DNA of 52,762 nucleotides from assembly GCF_014190915.1 (NCBI RefSeq), contig NZ_JACHVU010000014.1, positions 1-52,762 of the forward strand, read 5' to 3'. Under the pieces are notes generated by a model. The model ran no database searches and was not told the origin of the DNA. It was given only the letters and a program-made list of their open reading frames with translations. Position 1 is the first letter of the stretch. The number at the start of each line of letters is the position of its first letter. Of the stretch, positions 44,392 through 52,714 are shown piece after piece. This DNA is from Mycolicibacterium iranicum (GTDB taxonomy: Bacteria; Actinomycetota; Actinomycetes; Mycobacteriales; Mycobacteriaceae). The translations under genes were made by a program, and so were the position numbers.

Positions 44392-45270
44392 GTGGGCCGA
44401 TTCACCGCGATCGACGGCAACATCCTTGAGGGCGTCTCCGCCACGACCCTGTGGACGCTGCGCAACCGCGCCGTCGAGGCCACGCGTTCGGACGGAGTGA
44501 TCCGCGACCCGTGGGCCGTCACCGTCTTCGACGGCATCGAGTACGACTACGGCAAGTTCGGCCGGCCCGGTCAGGCCCATGCGCTGCGGGCCCGCGCCTT
44601 CGACTCCGCCACCCGCGACCACCTGGCCCGGCATCGCGGAGCATCGGTCGTCGCACTCGCCGAAGGTCTGCAGACGTCGTTCTGGCGGCTGGATCGCGAC
44701 GGCGCCCTCGCCGAAACCCGGTGGTACTCGGTGGACCTGCCGCCGGTGACGGAGCTGCGCGCCCAGTTGCTGCCCGACGACGGCCGCATCGTGACGCTCG
44801 CGCAGTCGGCCCTGGACCTGAGCTGGATGGACCGGGTGCACGCCGACGCCGGCAGCGCCGGGAGCAGAGCGGTGTTCATCACCGCCGAGGGCCTGCTGAT
44901 GTATCTACCGCCCGACGAGGCGCTCGGGCTGATCCGCGACTGCGCGCGCCGATTTCCCGGCGGGGCCATGATGTTCGACGCGATCCCGCACTGGTTCAGC
45001 GCCCGCACCCTGCGGGGCATGAAGCTCTCCGATCGCTATGTGGCCCCGCCGATGCCGTTCGCGATGACCGCCGACGAAGGTGCGGCCCTGGCCGGCCGCA
45101 TCCCCGGTGTGGCGTCCGCGCGCGAGGTGCCACTGCCGCCGGGGCGCGGCCTGTTCGCCCGGGCAGCGTCACCCCGCCTGGACCGCGGCCTGGTGCGCCG
45201 CACCCGGCCCAGCATCATCCTGCTCGAATTCGCCGACGACGAGGAGACGACCGATGACCCCAGCCGGTAA
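44392..45270 (+). CDS. SAM-dependent methyltransferase (LCM/Ppm1-like family), copy 1
   Basis: A 292-residue class I methyltransferase of the leucine carboxyl methyltransferase-like family common in mycobacteria. Features are FGRPGQAHALRARAFDSATR, VVALAEGLQTSFWR, WYSVDLPPVTELRA, TLAQSALDLSWMD and FITAEGLLMYLPPDEA. The gene start GTG 44392 is supported by GGAAGG upstream. It overlaps the next, paralogous gene by 17 bases, so the two are co-translated. Substrate unknown. Confidence 0.85.
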   Translation: MGRFTAIDGNILEGVSATTLWTLRNRAVEATRSDGVIRDPWAVTVFDGIEYDYGKFGRPGQAHALRARAFDSATRDHLARHRGASVVALAEGLQTSFWRLDRDGALAETRWYSVDLPPVTELRAQLLPDDGRIVTLAQSALDLSWMDRVHADAGSAGSRAVFITAEGLLMYLPPDEALGLIRDCARRFPGGAMMFDAIPHWFSARTLRGMKLSDRYVAPPMPFAMTADEGAALAGRIPGVASAREVPLPPGRGLFARAASPRLDRGLVRRTRPSIILLEFADDEETTDDPSR

Positions 45271-46099
45271 ACACACCGCCGATCTGACCGGGGTGCCCGA
45301 GACCGCTCTGATGACCCTGCTCGTGCGCGCCACGGATGCCAGAAGGCCCGACTCGCTGATCGACGATCCGATGGCCATCCAGCTGGTGGACTCGATCGAC
45401 TTCGACTTCGCCAAGTTCGGTTTCGTCCGGCGCCAGGATATGGCGTTGCGCGCCAAGGCATTCGACAAGCAGATCCGCCGCTACCTGCTCGACCATCCGC
45501 GAGCGACGGTCGTCGCGCTGGCCGAGGGCCTGCAGACCACGTTCTTCCGGCTGGACGCCGACAGCCCGCAGAACCGCGGCGTGGGCCACGAATTCAGTTG
45601 GGTCAGCGTGGACCTACCGCCGATGATCGAGCTGCGGCGCAAGCTGCTGCCCGAGTCCGAGCGCGTGCGCATGATCGCTCAGTCGGCCCTGGACTTCAGC
45701 TGGATGGATCAGATCGACGCCGGCGAGGGCGTGTTCGTCACCGCCGAGGGGCTGCTGATGTACCTGCAGCCCGAGGAGGCGATGGCCATCATCACCGAGT
45801 GCGCCGCGCGGTTCCCCGGCGGGCGGATGATGTTCGATCTGCCGCCGTCGGGATTCGCGGCGCTGACCCGCCGGGGTATGCCGGCCTCCCGCCGGTACCG
45901 CGTGCCGCCGATGCCGTTCACGCTGTCGGTCGCCGAGGCCGCCGACCTGGTCAACACCGTGCCCGGCGTGCGTGCCGTGCACGACGTGCCCGCCGAACGG
46001 GCCCGCGGCCGGCTGATCAACGCGCTGCTGTGGACCTCGCAGCGCGTCCCGCTGCTCGACCCGATCCGCCCGACGATGACCCTGCTCGAGTTCGGCTGA
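45254..46099 (+). CDS. SAM-dependent methyltransferase (LCM/Ppm1-like family), copy 2
   Basis: A 281-residue paralogue of the previous gene, aligned along its whole length: FGFVRRQDMALRAKAFDKQI, VVALAEGLQTTFFRLD, WVSVDLPPMIELRR, MIAQSALDFSWMD, FVTAEGLLMYLQPEEA. The N-terminus differs. ATG 45254 has GAGGAG eight bases upstream. The neighbouring GntR and sirtuin genes suggest this copy or the previous one is the M. tuberculosis Rv1153c (omt) counterpart. Substrate unknown. Confidence 0.87.
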   Translation: MTPAGKHTADLTGVPETALMTLLVRATDARRPDSLIDDPMAIQLVDSIDFDFAKFGFVRRQDMALRAKAFDKQIRRYLLDHPRATVVALAEGLQTTFFRLDADSPQNRGVGHEFSWVSVDLPPMIELRRKLLPESERVRMIAQSALDFSWMDQIDAGEGVFVTAEGLLMYLQPEEAMAIITECAARFPGGRMMFDLPPSGFAALTRRGMPASRRYRVPPMPFTLSVAEAADLVNTVPGVRAVHDVPAERARGRLINALLWTSQRVPLLDPIRPTMTLLEFG

Positions 46100-46465
46100 T
46101 CAGCCGAAGGCCTTCTCCACGTACTGCAGCGCCTCCGTCTTGTCCACCCCGAGGGCGCGCGCCGCGGCCACGTAGTTGTGGGCCGCCGTGGCCATCGCGG
46201 CGTCGGCCGGGTCGGCCCGCGCCACGAAGGTGCCGAAGCGCCCCCTGGTCTCCAGAATTCCGGCAGCTTCCAGCTCCCGGTACGCGCGTGCCACGGTATT
46301 GACTGCCAGGTTGATCTGACCAGCCAGTTCGCGGACCGTCGGGAGCCGGGTGCCCGGGGCGAGCTCGCCGTCCCGGACACCTGCGATGATCTGCGTTCTG
46401 AGCTGGTCGAACAGCGGCCTGGCAGCGTGCGGATCAACGCGTACCCAATCCCCCAACTCGGCCAC
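46100..46465 (-). CDS. GntR family transcriptional regulator (Rv1152-like)
   Basis: A 121-residue short GntR regulator of the YtrA type, the same length as M. tuberculosis Rv1152. The winged HTH is LFDQLRTQIIAGVRDGELAP, LPTVRELAGQ and VNTVARAYRELEAAGILETR. The C-terminal part (about 40 residues) is short and lacks a FadR/HutC ligand domain. GTG 46465 gives VAELGDWVRVDP. It lies next to the divergent sirtuin gene with 36 bases between starts, and may control it and itself. Confidence 0.9.
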   Translation of the reverse strand: MAELGDWVRVDPHAARPLFDQLRTQIIAGVRDGELAPGTRLPTVRELAGQINLAVNTVARAYRELEAAGILETRGRFGTFVARADPADAAMATAAHNYVAAARALGVDKTEALQYVEKAFG

Positions 46466-46501
46466 GTGCCCAGTATCACCTACAGCCGCTAATTTAGTGG
46501 T

Positions 46502-47218
46502 GTGCAGGTGACGGTATTCAGCGGTGCGGGGATCTCCGCCGAGAGCGGTGTCCCGACGTTCCGCGACGTCGAGACGGGTCTGTGGGCCAAGGTCGATCCG
46601 TACGAGATCTCCAGCGCCGACGGTTGGCGGGACCACCCGGACCGGGTGTGGGCGTGGTACCTGTGGCGCCACCACATGATGAGCGGGGTCGAACCGAACA
46701 ACGCCCACCGCGCCGTGGCGGCATGGGAGGACTACGCCGACGTCCACGTCGTCACCCAGAATGTCGACAACCTGCACGAGCGGGCGGGAAGCACGAAGGT
46801 CTACCACGTGCACGGCAGCCTGTTCGACTTCCACTGTGATCACTGCCGTTCCGCGTTCCGCGGCGCGGTGCCCGACATGCCCGAACCGGTCGAGTCCGTC
46901 GACCCACCGAGCTGCGAGGGCTGCGGTGGCCTGATCCGGCCCAACGTGGTGTGGTTCGGGGAGGCCCTGCCCGACGACGCCTGGCAGGCGTCCGTCGAGG
47001 CCGTCGTCAATGCCGACCTGGTCGTGGTGGTCGGCACGTCGTCGGTCGTCTACCCCGCTGCGGGCCTGCCCGAGCTGGCGGTGTCGCGGGGAACGCCGGT
47101 CATCGAGGTCAACCCGGAGCCGACGCCGCTGTCGGCGAGCGCGACCGTGACGTTGCGCGAGCCGGCGGCCGCGGCGTTACCGGGGCTGCTGCAGCGCCTT
47201 CCGGCGCTCCTGAACTGA
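46502..47218 (+). CDS. cobB: NAD-dependent protein deacylase (sirtuin)
   Basis: A 238-residue sirtuin. Motifs: GAGISAESGVPTFR (NAD site), QNVDNLHERAG, the catalytic His in YHVHGS, a zinc site of two CxxC pairs (CDHC and CEGC) and GTSSVVYPA. The Y-x-x-R motif WYLWR, used by CobB/SIRT5-class enzymes to bind acidic acyl groups, is present, so desuccinylase as well as deacetylase activity is likely. It matches Rv1151c. GTG 46502 gives the canonical start QVTVFSGAG. It can act on acetylated acyl-CoA synthetases. Confidence 0.93.
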   Translation: MQVTVFSGAGISAESGVPTFRDVETGLWAKVDPYEISSADGWRDHPDRVWAWYLWRHHMMSGVEPNNAHRAVAAWEDYADVHVVTQNVDNLHERAGSTKVYHVHGSLFDFHCDHCRSAFRGAVPDMPEPVESVDPPSCEGCGGLIRPNVVWFGEALPDDAWQASVEAVVNADLVVVVGTSSVVYPAAGLPELAVSRGTPVIEVNPEPTPLSASATVTLREPAAAALPGLLQRLPALLN

Positions 47219-47223
47219 GCGCG

Positions 47224-47856
47224 TCAGGAAGGGCGCACGGCCACACCGATCGCGAACTCCGCGACCGGCAGCGGCACCCAGGCCGGGAACGTCCACTCCC
47301 TGCGGGCGCCGGTCAGCCGAAAGCCCGCGGCGGTGAGGGTGTCCTCGGTGTGGCGGTGGGTGTGGCAGTTGCCCAGCAGCCGGGGCCACACCGTGGCGTC
47401 GGCGAACCGTTGCAGGCCCGCGCGGGCGCCGCTTCCGGCGACATGCTCCAGGTAGCGCAGCTGCCCGCCGGGTTTGAGTCGTGACCTCAACTGCGCGACA
47501 ACGACTTCGGGGTCGTCGACCGAGCACAACACCAGCGAGCACACGACCGCGTCGAACGGCTCGGCATCGGCGAACTGCTCGACGGTGTCGGTGCTGACGG
47601 TCACGGGCACGGCGGCGCGCGCACCGGCCTGCCGGGCCAGCGCCGCCAGGCGGCGTTCGGGTTCGACGGCCACCACCTCGGTGACGGTGTCGGGATAGAA
47701 CTCGAAGTTGGTTCCGGTCCCTGCCCCGACCTCCAGCACTCGACCGGTCAGGCCGGCCAGGTTCTCCCGGCGCAGCCGCGTCAACGACTCCGGCTCCCTG
47801 GACGACATCGCCGTCCAGAGCCGGGCGAAAAACGGGTTATCGACGTTGTCGGTCAT
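47224..47856 (-). CDS. Class I SAM-dependent methyltransferase
   Basis: A 210-residue Methyltransf_11-type enzyme. The SAM-binding motifs are VLEVGAGTGTNFEFYP (near residue 40), VVAVEPERRLAAL, and FDAVVCSLVLCSVDD; then LKPGGQLRYLEHVAG. Similar to methyltransferases of the METTL7/UbiE-like kind. Its 5' end overlaps the upstream tetR gene by 20 bases, so it is the last gene of the mmpL-tetR-methyltransferase operon. Substrate unknown. Confidence 0.88.
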   Translation of the reverse strand: MTDNVDNPFFARLWTAMSSREPESLTRLRRENLAGLTGRVLEVGAGTGTNFEFYPDTVTEVVAVEPERRLAALARQAGARAAVPVTVSTDTVEQFADAEPFDAVVCSLVLCSVDDPEVVVAQLRSRLKPGGQLRYLEHVAGSGARAGLQRFADATVWPRLLGNCHTHRHTEDTLTAAGFRLTGARREWTFPAWVPLPVAEFAIGVAVRPS

Positions 47857-48532
47857 CGACGGCCTCCTTCAGCCAGTTCACGATCGTCTGCGGGGTGTCC
47901 TCGGGGGTGACGGCGCCGGAGGCGATGTGGCCCAAGCACATCGCCCGCAGCACGCGGTCGGCGAACTCCTCGACATCGCCCCAGGGCAGGTAGGGACGCG
48001 AGATCAGTTGTGCGGCCACGCCGTGGGCGGCGGTCCAGAGCTCGAGGGCCAGTGTGGTCGGATCTCCGGCCGGGTAGCTGCCCTCGGAGATCAGCGCTTC
48101 CACCGAGGCGCGCATGTGCACGAATGCCGAGCTGTTGAGGGTGAGGTCGACGCCGCTGCCCGGATCGCCGTGGACCATCGTCGCGATGCGGTACAGCTCA
48201 GGGGTTTTCAGTGCGAAGCGGACGTACGCCAGCCCTTGGGCGCGCAACATGTCGATGGGCGACTCGCACGCCGCCGCGACCGCCTGCATCTCCTCGTCGA
48301 GCTTCTCGAAGTAGCGACCACACACCGCATCCAGCAGTGCCGTCTTGTCGGCGAAGTGCAGATAGATCGACGGCGGGGTCACCCCGACCCGCTGGGCCAC
48401 CGATCTGATCGACACCGCCTTCTCGTCGCCGCTGTGCAGCAGCAGATCCGTCGCCGCGTCCAGGATCTCGTCGTGCAGCTGCTCGCCCGCCCCACGGGGT
48501 GCGCGGCGACGACGAGTGACGCTGTCAGACAC
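47837..48532 (-). CDS. TetR family transcriptional regulator
   Basis: A 231-residue TetR regulator. The HTH is SIRSVAQRVGVTPPSIYLHF in the first 60 residues, followed by the all-helical ligand-binding domain. ATG 48532 overlaps the mmpL stop by eight bases. It is in the middle of the operon whose promoter has a palindromic operator, thus probably represses mmpL, itself and the methyltransferase, and is released by a ligand exported by the MmpL. The ligand is unknown. Confidence 0.9.
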   Translation of the reverse strand: MSDSVTRRRRAPRGAGEQLHDEILDAATDLLLHSGDEKAVSIRSVAQRVGVTPPSIYLHFADKTALLDAVCGRYFEKLDEEMQAVAAACESPIDMLRAQGLAYVRFALKTPELYRIATMVHGDPGSGVDLTLNSSAFVHMRASVEALISEGSYPAGDPTTLALELWTAAHGVAAQLISRPYLPWGDVEEFADRVLRAMCLGHIASGAVTPEDTPQTIVNWLKEAVDDRQRR

Positions 48533-50741
48533 CTTCTTTGACCGTCTCGCTGATCCCGACCCGCTCGTGCAGTCTGCTCAGCGGCTTCGGCGCCCACCAG
48601 TTCCAGCGGCCCAGCAGGCGCATGAACGCGGGCACCAGCAGCATTCTCACCAGGGTGGCGTCGGCCAATACGGCGAGGGTGAGCCCGACACCGAACATGC
48701 GCATGAACGACACCTGCGCGGCGATCAAGGCGCCGAACGAGATCGACATCAGCAGCGCCGCCGCGGTGACCACCCGGCCGGTGCGGGCCAGACCCAGAGC
48801 CACGCTCTCGTCATTGTCCCCGGTCGCCAGCCAGTATTCGCGAATGCGCGACACCAGGAACACCTCGTAGTCCATCGACAGCCCGAAGGCGATGCAGAAC
48901 AGCAGGACCGGCATGTTCGCCACCAGCGTCCCAGTCGGTGTCGTGCCCAGCGCGCCGAGGTGGCCGTCCTGGAAGATCCAGACCAACGCGCCGAACGCGG
49001 CGGTCAGCGACAAGACGTTGAGCACCAGAGCTTTCAATGGCAGCACCACGCTGCCGGTCAGCAGGAACAACAGGACGAAGGTGATCACCGCGATCACACC
49101 GAGTACCAGCGGCAACCGCGAGGTGATGGCGTCGGCGCTGTCGCGGTTGATCTGAGCGAGCCCGGTGATCAGAACCTGCCTGCCTTCGGGTGTCGTGACC
49201 GCATGCAGCCGGTCGAGCTGCGTCTCGGACGCGTCGGTGAACAGAGGCGCCGTGCTCTCGATGGTGAAGAACACGCTGTCGTCCACCGATCCCGTTGCTG
49301 CAGAGGGGGGTCCGACCTTCGCGCCGTCGACGAACGCGCCGCCCGGCGCGGACACCGAGGCGACGTCGTCGACACCGGACAGCGCAGCTGCGTACATGTC
49401 GAGCTGCTCGGGGGCGATGTTCTGCACATCGGGCAGCACGACGACAACGTTGGTGGACGAATCGACGGCGAAGTCCTGCCGCAACTCGTCGCCGACCTGA
49501 CGGGCCGAGGACGAGTCCGGGAGCACCCGGTCGTCAGGGAAGCCCCACTTGGCTCCGACGAACGGGGCACCGAGGATCAGCAGCAGGGCGACCACACCAG
49601 CTGCGATCGGAACGGGGCGCCGCATCACGAATTTCGTCGAGCGGTACCAGAACATCTGCTCGACAGGCTTGGCCTGCGGCTCCGGCCTGCCGAAGATCCG
49701 GCGGCCCAGCTTGCGCACGTCCAGCGAGTCGAGCCGGTCACCCGCGAGCATCATCGCCGCCGGGGCGACCACGATCGCCGCCAGCGCCGCGAAGCCGACC
49801 ACCGCAATGCCCGCATAGGCGAACGATTGCAGGAAGTACATCGGGAAGATCACCATCGCCACCATCGACAACGCCACGGTCAGCGCCGAGAACAGCACCG
49901 TGCGTCCGGCGGTGACCATGGTCCTGACCAGTGCGGTGTCCCGCTCGTGGCCCTCGGCGAGCTCGTCGCGGTACCGGCTGATGATGAGCAGCGTGTAGTC
50001 GATGGCCAAGGCCAGGCCCATGGCGATCGACAGGTTCAGCGCGAAGATCGACACGTCGGTGACCAGGGTGACGGCGCGCAGCACCGCCATGGAGCCCAGG
50101 ATCGCGAACGCTCCGACGGCCAGCGGCAGGGCTGCGGCGAGCAGGCCACCGAAGACCCAGACCAGCACGACGAAACTCAGCGGAATCGCGATGGACTCCA
50201 TCATGAGCAGGTCTTTCTCGGTCTGCGCATTGATCTGGACGTAGGTCATGGCGACGCCGCCGGCGCGCACGGTGACACCGTCGCGATCGTGGACGAGTTC
50301 GTCGGTCAGGGTCTTGGCGTGCTTCTGCGCGCCGCTCTCGCCGCCGGTGATGCCCGCGACGATCAGCCCGGTCCTGCCGTCCTCGCTGACCAGCGCGGGC
50401 GCCGCCGACGCCGGTGCCGACCACGCCGAGGTCACGGTGCCGACGTGGGGCGACTCCGCCAGTCGGGCGGTGAGGTCGTCGCCGACGGCGCGGGCGGCCG
50501 GACTGTCGAACCCGTCGGGCGAGGTGACGCTGAGGATCAGCTCCATGTCGCCCTGGCCGAACTTGTCGACGAGGAGCTGAGTGGCGCGCGCGGACTCCGA
50601 GGTCGGGTCCTGGAATCCGCCGGCGGAGAGATGCCCGACGACCGGCACCCCGAACACCCCGCAGCCCACCATGACGAGCAGCGCGACGGCAAGTACGCGG
50701 CGCGGGGCCGCGATGGCGAGCAGTGCGATCCGGTGCAGCAC
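48525..50741 (-). CDS. MMPL family transporter
   Basis: A 738-residue RND-superfamily membrane protein with about twelve helices in two homologous halves, each with a large extracytoplasmic loop. The proton-relay Asp-Tyr pairs are seen in AMGLALAIDYTLLIISRYRD and IAFGLSMDYEVFLVSRIREY. It is smaller than the 950-1000-residue lipid exporters. The substrate is probably a lipid or hydrophobic drug. It starts at ATG 50741 (MLHRIALLAI), 25 bases after the TetR operator. Confidence 0.9.
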   Translation of the reverse strand: MLHRIALLAIAAPRRVLAVALLVMVGCGVFGVPVVGHLSAGGFQDPTSESARATQLLVDKFGQGDMELILSVTSPDGFDSPAARAVGDDLTARLAESPHVGTVTSAWSAPASAAPALVSEDGRTGLIVAGITGGESGAQKHAKTLTDELVHDRDGVTVRAGGVAMTYVQINAQTEKDLLMMESIAIPLSFVVLVWVFGGLLAAALPLAVGAFAILGSMAVLRAVTLVTDVSIFALNLSIAMGLALAIDYTLLIISRYRDELAEGHERDTALVRTMVTAGRTVLFSALTVALSMVAMVIFPMYFLQSFAYAGIAVVGFAALAAIVVAPAAMMLAGDRLDSLDVRKLGRRIFGRPEPQAKPVEQMFWYRSTKFVMRRPVPIAAGVVALLLILGAPFVGAKWGFPDDRVLPDSSSARQVGDELRQDFAVDSSTNVVVVLPDVQNIAPEQLDMYAAALSGVDDVASVSAPGGAFVDGAKVGPPSAATGSVDDSVFFTIESTAPLFTDASETQLDRLHAVTTPEGRQVLITGLAQINRDSADAITSRLPLVLGVIAVITFVLLFLLTGSVVLPLKALVLNVLSLTAAFGALVWIFQDGHLGALGTTPTGTLVANMPVLLFCIAFGLSMDYEVFLVSRIREYWLATGDNDESVALGLARTGRVVTAAALLMSISFGALIAAQVSFMRMFGVGLTLAVLADATLVRMLLVPAFMRLLGRWNWWAPKPLSRLHERVGISETVKEGV

Positions 50742-50764
50742 CTGACGGCCCCTTCGTGAGATAT

Positions 50765-50797
50765 CGCCGCTAAGTTATCAGCGATAACTCAGCGGCG
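50765..50797. promoter_or_regulatory. TetR-type palindromic operator
   Basis: Two 15-base arms (50765-50779 and 50783-50797) separated by AGC are complementary with one mismatch; the inner part AGTTATC-AGC-GATAACT is perfect. It covers about 24 to 56 bases before the mmpL ATG at 50741. The TetR gene in the same operon makes it the natural binding site. Confidence 0.8.
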
Positions 50798-50862
50798 CCA
50801 CCGAGGCAACCTCCCACGCGCCACACCGATGACTTTCGCCGCCGGCACAAGTCGAACCGATC

Positions 50863-51423
50863 ATGGTTGACATGACGTCCCCGACACCTCTGCGCGAACG
50901 CACCGCTGACTCCAGCGTGAGCATCGGTCTACTCCTCCTCCGGCTCGGCATCGGCGCGGCCACGCTGCACGCCGGTCTGCTGAAGGCGTCCGACTTCGGC
51001 ATGACCGTGGCGTTCATGGGCGACGCCGGGTGGCGACTGCCCGGCTTCGCAGCATTCATGGTCACCGCCACCGAGACGGTGGCCGGCCTCGCCCTGCTTC
51101 TCGGCGTTCTCACACCGCTGGCCGGCTGTGCCGCGCTCGGCGCGATGCTCTGCGCGTGGGCGGTCAACGTCTCCGGCGGACCGTTCTGGTCCGATCCGTT
51201 CAACGTGCCGTTCCTCTTGGGGCTCGGCGCGGCGGCGCTGCTGTTCGCCGGGGCGGGGCGGTTCTCCGTGGACGCCCGCCTGCACGACCGGATCGCCTGG
51301 TCACCGCGGGTGAAGACGGCGCTCGTGGTGCTGGCCTTCGTGACCGCGATCGTCACGTGGGTGGCCCTGTACGGCGTCAATCCGATCCACTTCGACACCC
51401 CGCCGACCACGCCGGCGACGTGA
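50863..51423 (+). CDS. DoxX family membrane protein
   Basis: A 186-residue DoxX-like protein with four hydrophobic segments, beginning IGLLLLRLGIGAATLHAGLLKA, with ETVAGLALLLGVLTPLAGCAA and the later NVPFLLGLGAAALLFAG. Members act in membrane redox or thiosulfate oxidation complexes; the role here is not clear. ATG 50863 is taken; ATG 50872 is an alternative. It diverges from mmpL beyond the TetR operator, so its promoter may also feel the regulator. Confidence 0.85.
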   Translation: MVDMTSPTPLRERTADSSVSIGLLLLRLGIGAATLHAGLLKASDFGMTVAFMGDAGWRLPGFAAFMVTATETVAGLALLLGVLTPLAGCAALGAMLCAWAVNVSGGPFWSDPFNVPFLLGLGAAALLFAGAGRFSVDARLHDRIAWSPRVKTALVVLAFVTAIVTWVALYGVNPIHFDTPPTTPAT

Positions 51424-51530
51424 GGGCTACTCGCCGGTAGGCACGCGAACCTACCCGGCGGTAAGAATTGCCACAGTTCTCCCAATCGAGGCTCAAAGAA
51501 CTCTTAGAGCCCGTGGTTACTGTTCAGTAC

Positions 51531-51662
51531 ATGTGGATCGACGACACCAGTGCTGATGTCATCAAGGTTGATTTCGACGCTCTCTACCACGGCGATGTCC
51601 TGGTCGAGGGTCTGACGTCGGAACAGCTCGACGACGACCAGGTTCTCCCAACCGCAGTGTGA
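51531..51662 (+). CDS. Small acidic ORF before a strong hairpin
   Basis: Reading from ATG 51531, 43 residues: MWIDDTSADVIKVDFDALYH, then GDVLVEGLTSEQLDDD and VLPTAV. The frame is open to a TTG at 51468, which would give 64 residues. The composition is acidic and the GC content is a little lower than its neighbours. Third codon positions are mixed, and no clear Shine-Dalgarno is visible before 51531. A hairpin follows its stop at once. I do not recognise a family, so it is a tentative gene. Confidence 0.4.
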   Translation: MWIDDTSADVIKVDFDALYHGDVLVEGLTSEQLDDDQVLPTAV

Positions 51663-51664
51663 AA

Positions 51665-51692
51665 GAACGCGCGCCCCGAGGGGCGCGCGTTC
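51665..51692. terminator. Strong hairpin, likely terminator
   Basis: Arms 51665-51677 and 51680-51692 are fully complementary over 13 bases (GAACGCGCGCCCC facing GGGGCGCGCGTTC), with two bases between, so in practice a 4-base loop. It follows the small ORF and precedes the leftward NMO gene, so it may act both ways. A T-rich tract is lacking. Confidence 0.7.
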
Positions 51693-51721
51693 CTCCGTGA
51701 CTGCTTTGCCCGGCGACCGGG

Positions 51722-52714
51722 CTAGACCGGCTGTGCCGCGGGCGCGAGCATCCCCGCGAGCCGGCCGCTGATGATCTCCTCTGCCTCACCGACGATCCGG
51801 GCCACCAGGTCCCCGACGGTCGGAATGTCGTTGATCAGGCCCATGGCCGTTCCGACAGTCCAGATCCCCGCGTCAATGTCACCGTCATCGAACACCTTCC
51901 TGCCGCGCACGCCGGCCACCAGGTCCTTGACGTCCTCGAACTGACCGCCGTCCTTGAGGATCTGCACGACCTCCCGAGACACCTCGTTCGACGCCACCCT
52001 GGCGGTGTTGTGCAGGCTGCGGAAGATCAGCTCCGTCCCCCGCTCGTCACCGGCCACGATCGCTTCCTTGACGTTCTGGTGGATGCAGGACTCGACGGTG
52101 CACATGAACCGCGACCCCATGTTGATGCCGTCGGCGCCCAGCGCCAGCGCTGCCACCAGCCCGCGGCTGTCGGCGAACCCGCCCGAAGCGATCATCGGGA
52201 TCTCGATCTTGTCGGCCGCCGCCGGGATCAACACCAGGCCCGGCACGTCGTCCTCGCCGGGGTGACCGGCGCACTCGAAGCCGTCGATACTGATGCCGTC
52301 CACCCCGAGCGACTGCGCCTTCACGGCGTGCCGCACCGAGGTGCACTTGTGCAGCACCTTGATCCCGTTGTCGTGGAACATCGGCAGATGCGGCGCCGGG
52401 TTCGAACCTGCGGTCTCGACGATCTTGATGCCCGCGTCGACGATCACCTGCCGGTACTCGTCATACGGCGGCGGATTGATCGCCGGCAGGATCGTCAGGT
52501 TCACACCGAACGGCTTGTCGGTCAGGTCACGCGTCTTGGCGATCTCGTTGGCCAAATCCGCCGGCGTCGGCTGGGTCAGCGCGGTGATGAAACCCAGCGC
52601 GCCGGCATTCGCCACGGCCGCAACCAATTCGGCGCGACCGACCCACTGCATTCCGCCCTGGGCGATCGGATGCTCGACACCGAACGCCTCGGTGAACTTC
52701 GTCGTAATCGTCAT
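51722..52714 (-). CDS. Nitronate monooxygenase (2-nitropropane dioxygenase) family protein
   Basis: A 330-residue FMN-dependent TIM barrel of the NMO family. Seen: PIAQGGMQWVGRAELVAAVA at the N-terminus, GVNLTILPAI, the DGISIDGFECAGHPGEDD region with the catalytic-type histidine, and the phosphate-binding IPMIASGGFADSRGLVAALA. It oxidises alkyl nitronates or works as an enoyl reductase-like enzyme in some members. ATG 52714 is followed by MTITTKFTEAFG. Only 48 bases remain upstream, holding GAAAAGGACAGC. Confidence 0.88.
   Translation of the reverse strand: MTITTKFTEAFGVEHPIAQGGMQWVGRAELVAAVANAGALGFITALTQPTPADLANEIAKTRDLTDKPFGVNLTILPAINPPPYDEYRQVIVDAGIKIVETAGSNPAPHLPMFHDNGIKVLHKCTSVRHAVKAQSLGVDGISIDGFECAGHPGEDDVPGLVLIPAAADKIEIPMIASGGFADSRGLVAALALGADGINMGSRFMCTVESCIHQNVKEAIVAGDERGTELIFRSLHNTARVASNEVSREVVQILKDGGQFEDVKDLVAGVRGRKVFDDGDIDAGIWTVGTAMGLINDIPTVGDLVARIVGEAEEIISGRLAGMLAPAAQPV

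Noticed and set aside
48516..50759. Open frame of 747 codons on the + strand opposite mmpL
   Set aside because: Same GC-driven antisense openness. The translation is His/Arg/Gln/Gly-rich without domain, and the leftward MMPL reading is complete.
52399..52425. GGGTTCGAACCTGCGG, similar to a tRNA T-arm
   Set aside because: It lies inside the conserved NMO coding region and lacks an acceptor stem, D-arm and anticodon arm.
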